In this document: one piece after another, positions 61,891 through 64,000 of the stretch
Layout: each line of letters opens with the position of its first letter
How positions within the stretch are numbered: the first letter of the stretch is position 1
Source: CAINVV01 sp031432175
GTDB taxonomy: Bacteria > Bacteroidota > Bacteroidia > Bacteroidales > Prolixibacteraceae
Reading direction: 5' to 3'
Assembly: GCA_964358545.1 (NCBI GenBank)
Contig: CAYHQN010000002.1
Coordinates: forward strand, 19,873 to 83,872
Length of the DNA stretch: 64,000 nucleotides
The notes under the pieces: generated by a model
Databases searched by the model: none
What the model was told of the DNA's origin: nothing
Seen by the model: the letters and a program-made list of their open reading frames with translations, nothing else
Position numbers and translations under genes: made by a program

Positions 61891-61935
61891 ATGAGTTATA
61901 ACCGATTCGTGATAACTCATAACTTATAACTCATA
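61891..61935. repeat. TAACTCATAACT repeats between cysD and cysN
   Basis: ATGAGTTAT (61891-61899) pairs with ATAACTCAT (61912-61920), followed by a further ATAACTCATAACT word. It lies directly after the cysD stop; words of the same kind occur after the RsmF-like gene near 29120. Confidence 0.65.
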
Positions 61936-61937
61936 AC

Positions 61938-62843
61938 TCAAAAATACCCCTCTTTTTTGCGGTCTTCCATGGCGGCTTCCGAGCGTTTGTCGTCGGCACG
62001 GCCACCTCTTTCTGTCACCCGGCTTGACGCTACTTCCTGAATAATCTCTTCAAGGGTATTGGCCGCTGAAAGGGTCACTCCGGTACAGGTAATATCACCG
62101 ATGGTACGACAGCGGACCCTTCTTACTTCCGCCTTCTCGCCAGGCTTCAATTGCATAAACGGAGCAGTGGCCAGCCATACACCATCCCTGCAGAACACCT
62201 CGCGTTCGTGGGTGAAATAGAGACTTGGCATGGGAATGTTTTCCATCAGAATGTATTGCCAAACATCCATTTCCGTCCAGTTGCTGATAGGAAATACCCT
62301 GAAATGTTCGCCAATATGCTTTTTGCCGTTGAACAGGTTCCAGAGTTCCGGACGTTGATTTTTGGGATCCCACTGTCCGAATTCATCCCGGTGGGAGAAA
62401 AAGCGTTCCTTGGCCCGGGCTTTCTCCTCATCGCGGCGACCTCCACCCAGGGCACAATCGAACTTCATCTCTTCGATGGCGTCCAGCAGGGTCACCGTCT
62501 GCAATACATTGCGGCTCGCGCTGACTCCTTTTTCTTCAACTGCCCTACCATTGTCGATAGAATTTTGGACATATTTTACAAGCATTTTGGTGCCTGTCTT
62601 TTCGGCGAGGTCATCCCGGTAGGTGATGGTCTCCTCAAAATTATGACCGGTGTCGATGTGCATCAAAGGAAATGGAACTTTGGCAGGATAAAAAGCCTTA
62701 CGGGCCAGGAAAAACATGACAATTGAATCCTTGCCTCCTGAGAAAAGCATCACGGGATTTTCGAATTGCGCAGCCACTTCACGGATGACGAAGATCGACT
62801 CTGCCTCTAATTCCCTTAGATGGTTAATGGTATGTAACTCCAT
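61938..62843 (-). CDS. cysD: sulfate adenylyltransferase subunit 2
   Basis: PP-loop ATP-pyrophosphatase subunit of ATP sulfurylase. PVMLFSGGKDSIVMFFLARK (PP-loop), FPLMHIDTGHNFEETI, DCALGGGRRDEEKARAKERF, WNLFNGKKHIGEHFRVFPI, SNWTEMDVWQYI, and CRTIGDITCTGVTLSAANTL. The start MELHTINHL at 62843 is preferred over an ATG at 62900, which overlaps the promoter region. Length about 301 is normal. With cysN it makes APS for cysteine or for sulfation of polysaccharide. Confidence 0.96.
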   Translation of the reverse strand: MELHTINHLRELEAESIFVIREVAAQFENPVMLFSGGKDSIVMFFLARKAFYPAKVPFPLMHIDTGHNFEETITYRDDLAEKTGTKMLVKYVQNSIDNGRAVEEKGVSASRNVLQTVTLLDAIEEMKFDCALGGGRRDEEKARAKERFFSHRDEFGQWDPKNQRPELWNLFNGKKHIGEHFRVFPISNWTEMDVWQYILMENIPMPSLYFTHEREVFCRDGVWLATAPFMQLKPGEKAEVRRVRCRTIGDITCTGVTLSAANTLEEIIQEVASSRVTERGGRADDKRSEAAMEDRKKEGYF

Positions 62844-62904
62844 AAATACTAAATCTGATTTTTTGATTGTCCGGGTCAGAACATCCGACCAAATGGACAA
62901 GCCA

Positions 62905-62912
62905 CAAAAATA
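62905..62912 (-). promoter_or_regulatory. candidate -7 box (TATTTTTG) of cysDN
   Basis: TAnnTTTG on the minus strand about 62 bases before the chosen cysD start. Confidence 0.45.
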
Positions 62913-63040
62913 AACATTCCAAGGAGAAAAACGACTAATGGGATTAATCCTTCTCCTATCGGTAACCCTTTCTTAATAAAACCTTCAGATTATATTCAAC
63001 CAAAAAATGGCGAATACGAATTTAGTTGAATTTCAGGATA

Positions 63041-63606
63041 TTAGCTGGTAATTGAGATCCCAATGATTGCTTTGTAATACACTCTGGACGTTAACCTCAA
63101 AAATTCTTCGACTATTTTCCTGGTCTGATCAGGATAATGGACTTCCACCTTTTCATCCGACTCAAGCCAATTACTGATCTTTTCAAATTGTGAAGGATGC
63201 AAATTTTTTATAACCGGAACCCCCATCAGTTCAACCGCTGCGGCGTTGCACTGCTGCTCAAACTGATACACGGAATATTTTTCTTTTTGCATGCCCATGC
63301 CGAAACTGGCTCAAAATCATTGATTACCAAGTCGTATTCCTCAACATTGAGCTGATCAATTTCACGCTTTAAAATCCACAAGTTGGTTTTTGTGAGCGTC
63401 TTACATAGATCTACACCTCCGCTTTTACCAAACCAAAAACTCAAACCCTTCAACCGAAATTTAATGGGAACATCTAACTCAACATCACATTGAGTGCCAC
63501 TTACCAGGATATCGCATTGACAAAATTCCTGAAGATACGGTATAATATCCCTTGCGCGGCCGATATCCCTCCGACCATTCAAAATTGTCGATAAATGTCC
63601 AGGCAA
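63041..63606 (-). pseudogene. glycosyltransferase remnant with large internal deletion
   Basis: Minus-strand remnant in two frames. The first part (about 63300-63570) reads GRARDIIPYLQEF, CDILVSGTQCDVELD, FWFGKSGGVDL and YDLVINDFEPVSAWACKKKN, matching the N-terminal Rossmann half of a MurG-like glycosyltransferase seen in Bacteroidota. The second part (63041-about 63275) reads EQQCNAAAVELMGVPVIKNL and VEVHYPDQTRKIVEEFL, its extreme C-terminus. The 150-200 residues between are missing and the frame shifts at the junction. Also lacks its N-terminal glycine motif. Confidence 0.7.
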
Positions 63607-63613
63607 AATATGC
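63563..63613 (-). pseudogene. possible GH1 beta-glucosidase scrap
   Basis: In a third frame on the minus strand these bases read AYFAWTFIDNFEWSEGY, nearly the same as the GH1 C-terminal motif GYFAWSLLDNFEWxxGY. It lies between the end of the unknown gene and the glycosyltransferase remnant. Only about 20 residues; chance cannot be excluded. Confidence 0.35.
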
Positions 63614-64000
63614 TATTCCGTTAAAGTAAAATCCAGACTTCCAATCCTTATCCAGGATCCCTCTTCCCATGAATTTTTGTCACGTTCACGAAGCAAAAAC
63701 TCGATTTGATACTTTCCGGGCCTCCTGAGATCGAAAGGAAAAACTGCTGTGCCTGGATTATTGCAATATGAGTTCTGACGATTGGCCGGGTTCGCTCCAT
63801 CGGATTCACCATCCGGCCGATGAAGGATATATCCAAAAAGGTAGAGTGGATTGTTGTTGCTATTCTTGTAAGTGGCGGCGAGTGGACCTGTCAGCCATAC
63901 GCCAAATTTATGCCCCGAATTCCAGGCACTAGTTACTTCACTTACGCTAAGTATTTGTAAAGAAATAATGTGTACATTTGCATAAAAAATGCAAATGAAA
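63613..64000 (-). CDS. C-terminal part of an unknown, possibly secreted protein (5' outside window)
   Basis: Frame open from the window edge to a stop at 63613, 128 residues, no start inside a defined position. It begins with a hydrophobic stretch (FICIFYANVHIISLQILSVS) that could be a signal-like segment, then a beta-rich region: SAWNSGHKFGVWLTGPLAAT, PLYLFGYILHRPDGESDGAN, TAVFPFDLRRPGKYQIEFLL, WIRIGSLDFTL. This looks like a beta-sandwich such as a lectin or carbohydrate-binding domain, but I recognise no family. Confidence 0.6.
   Translation of the reverse strand, partial: FICIFYANVHIISLQILSVSEVTSAWNSGHKFGVWLTGPLAATYKNSNNNPLYLFGYILHRPDGESDGANPANRQNSYCNNPGTAVFPFDLRRPGKYQIEFLLRERDKNSWEEGSWIRIGSLDFTLTE

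Noticed and set aside
62151..62726. 191-aa frame antisense to cysD
   Set aside because: cysD carries all its motifs on the minus strand; the plus frame is a shadow.

Overview
The window looks like a draft (probably metagenome-derived) contig from a Bacteroidota bacterium, most likely Bacteroidales/Marinilabiliales-like. The reasons are: promoters of the TAnnTTTG type with little use of Shine-Dalgarno sites; Bacteroidota-style long LepB, CysDN, NspC, FadL-like and AsmA-like proteins; an archaeal-type ProS; DUF2683 and AAA_14/DUF4143 genes; and many A+T-rich low-complexity intergenic repeats. A 10-N scaffold gap at 7306-7315 breaks one gene. No rRNA, tRNA or CRISPR array was recognised.

Left part (1-29 kb): a truncated UDP-glucuronate decarboxylase gene, then secreted enzymes (isoaspartyl peptidase, a large beta-helix protein, a gap-broken (alpha/alpha)6-like protein), yccF, cinA and an AsmA-like gene. 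A toxin-antitoxin-rich stretch follows (12.0-16.8 kb): AAA_14/DUF4143 ATPase, a three-gene HipBST-type module with paired operators, a lone DUF2683 antitoxin, small unknown A+T-rich genes, a DUF2442 protein and an aldo/keto reductase with its middle missing. Housekeeping genes come next (dapB-lepB-wbqC, an NlpC/P60 peptidase, a PgpH-like c-di-AMP phosphodiesterase with a C1 peptidase, rplS, a YitT protein, an RsmF-like methyltransferase). Among them is an odd cytoplasmic protein with three 72-residue repeats and a catalytically dead GH16-like domain.

Defence island (29.2-47.2 kb): a MITE-like element with REP-like hairpins, a PIN-like gene, a group II intron 3' remnant, then two divergent gene pairs. 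Leftward are a HEPN-SNF2 helicase and a sacsin-like GHKL ATPase with a C-terminal HNH-like zinc domain. Rightward are a RecB-family nuclease and an AddA-like UvrD helicase-nuclease. An AbiL-type RloA/RloB pair with a perfect operator-like palindrome follows. The four-gene divergent unit is the best candidate for an incompletely described anti-phage system.

Right part (47.3-64 kb): nspC preceded by an 8-nt tandem repeat, then three very short genes: two peptides with double-glycine leaders and a 41-aa membrane peptide, a bacteriocin-like cluster that is easy to miss. After it come a REP-associated (IS200-like) transposase inside mirrored hairpins, a DciA-like gene with recF, a TPR protein and DJ-1 gene, tilS, pepT, proS, a Gly/Tyr/Trp-rich lipoprotein next to a FadL-like porin, and cysDN for sulfate activation. 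The end holds a mosaic of broken genes (a glycosyltransferase with a large internal deletion, a scrap resembling GH1) and the 3' end of an unknown probably secreted protein. Several genes across the window show internal deletions or are remnants, so either the genome is decaying accessory genes or the assembly has collapsed strain variants.
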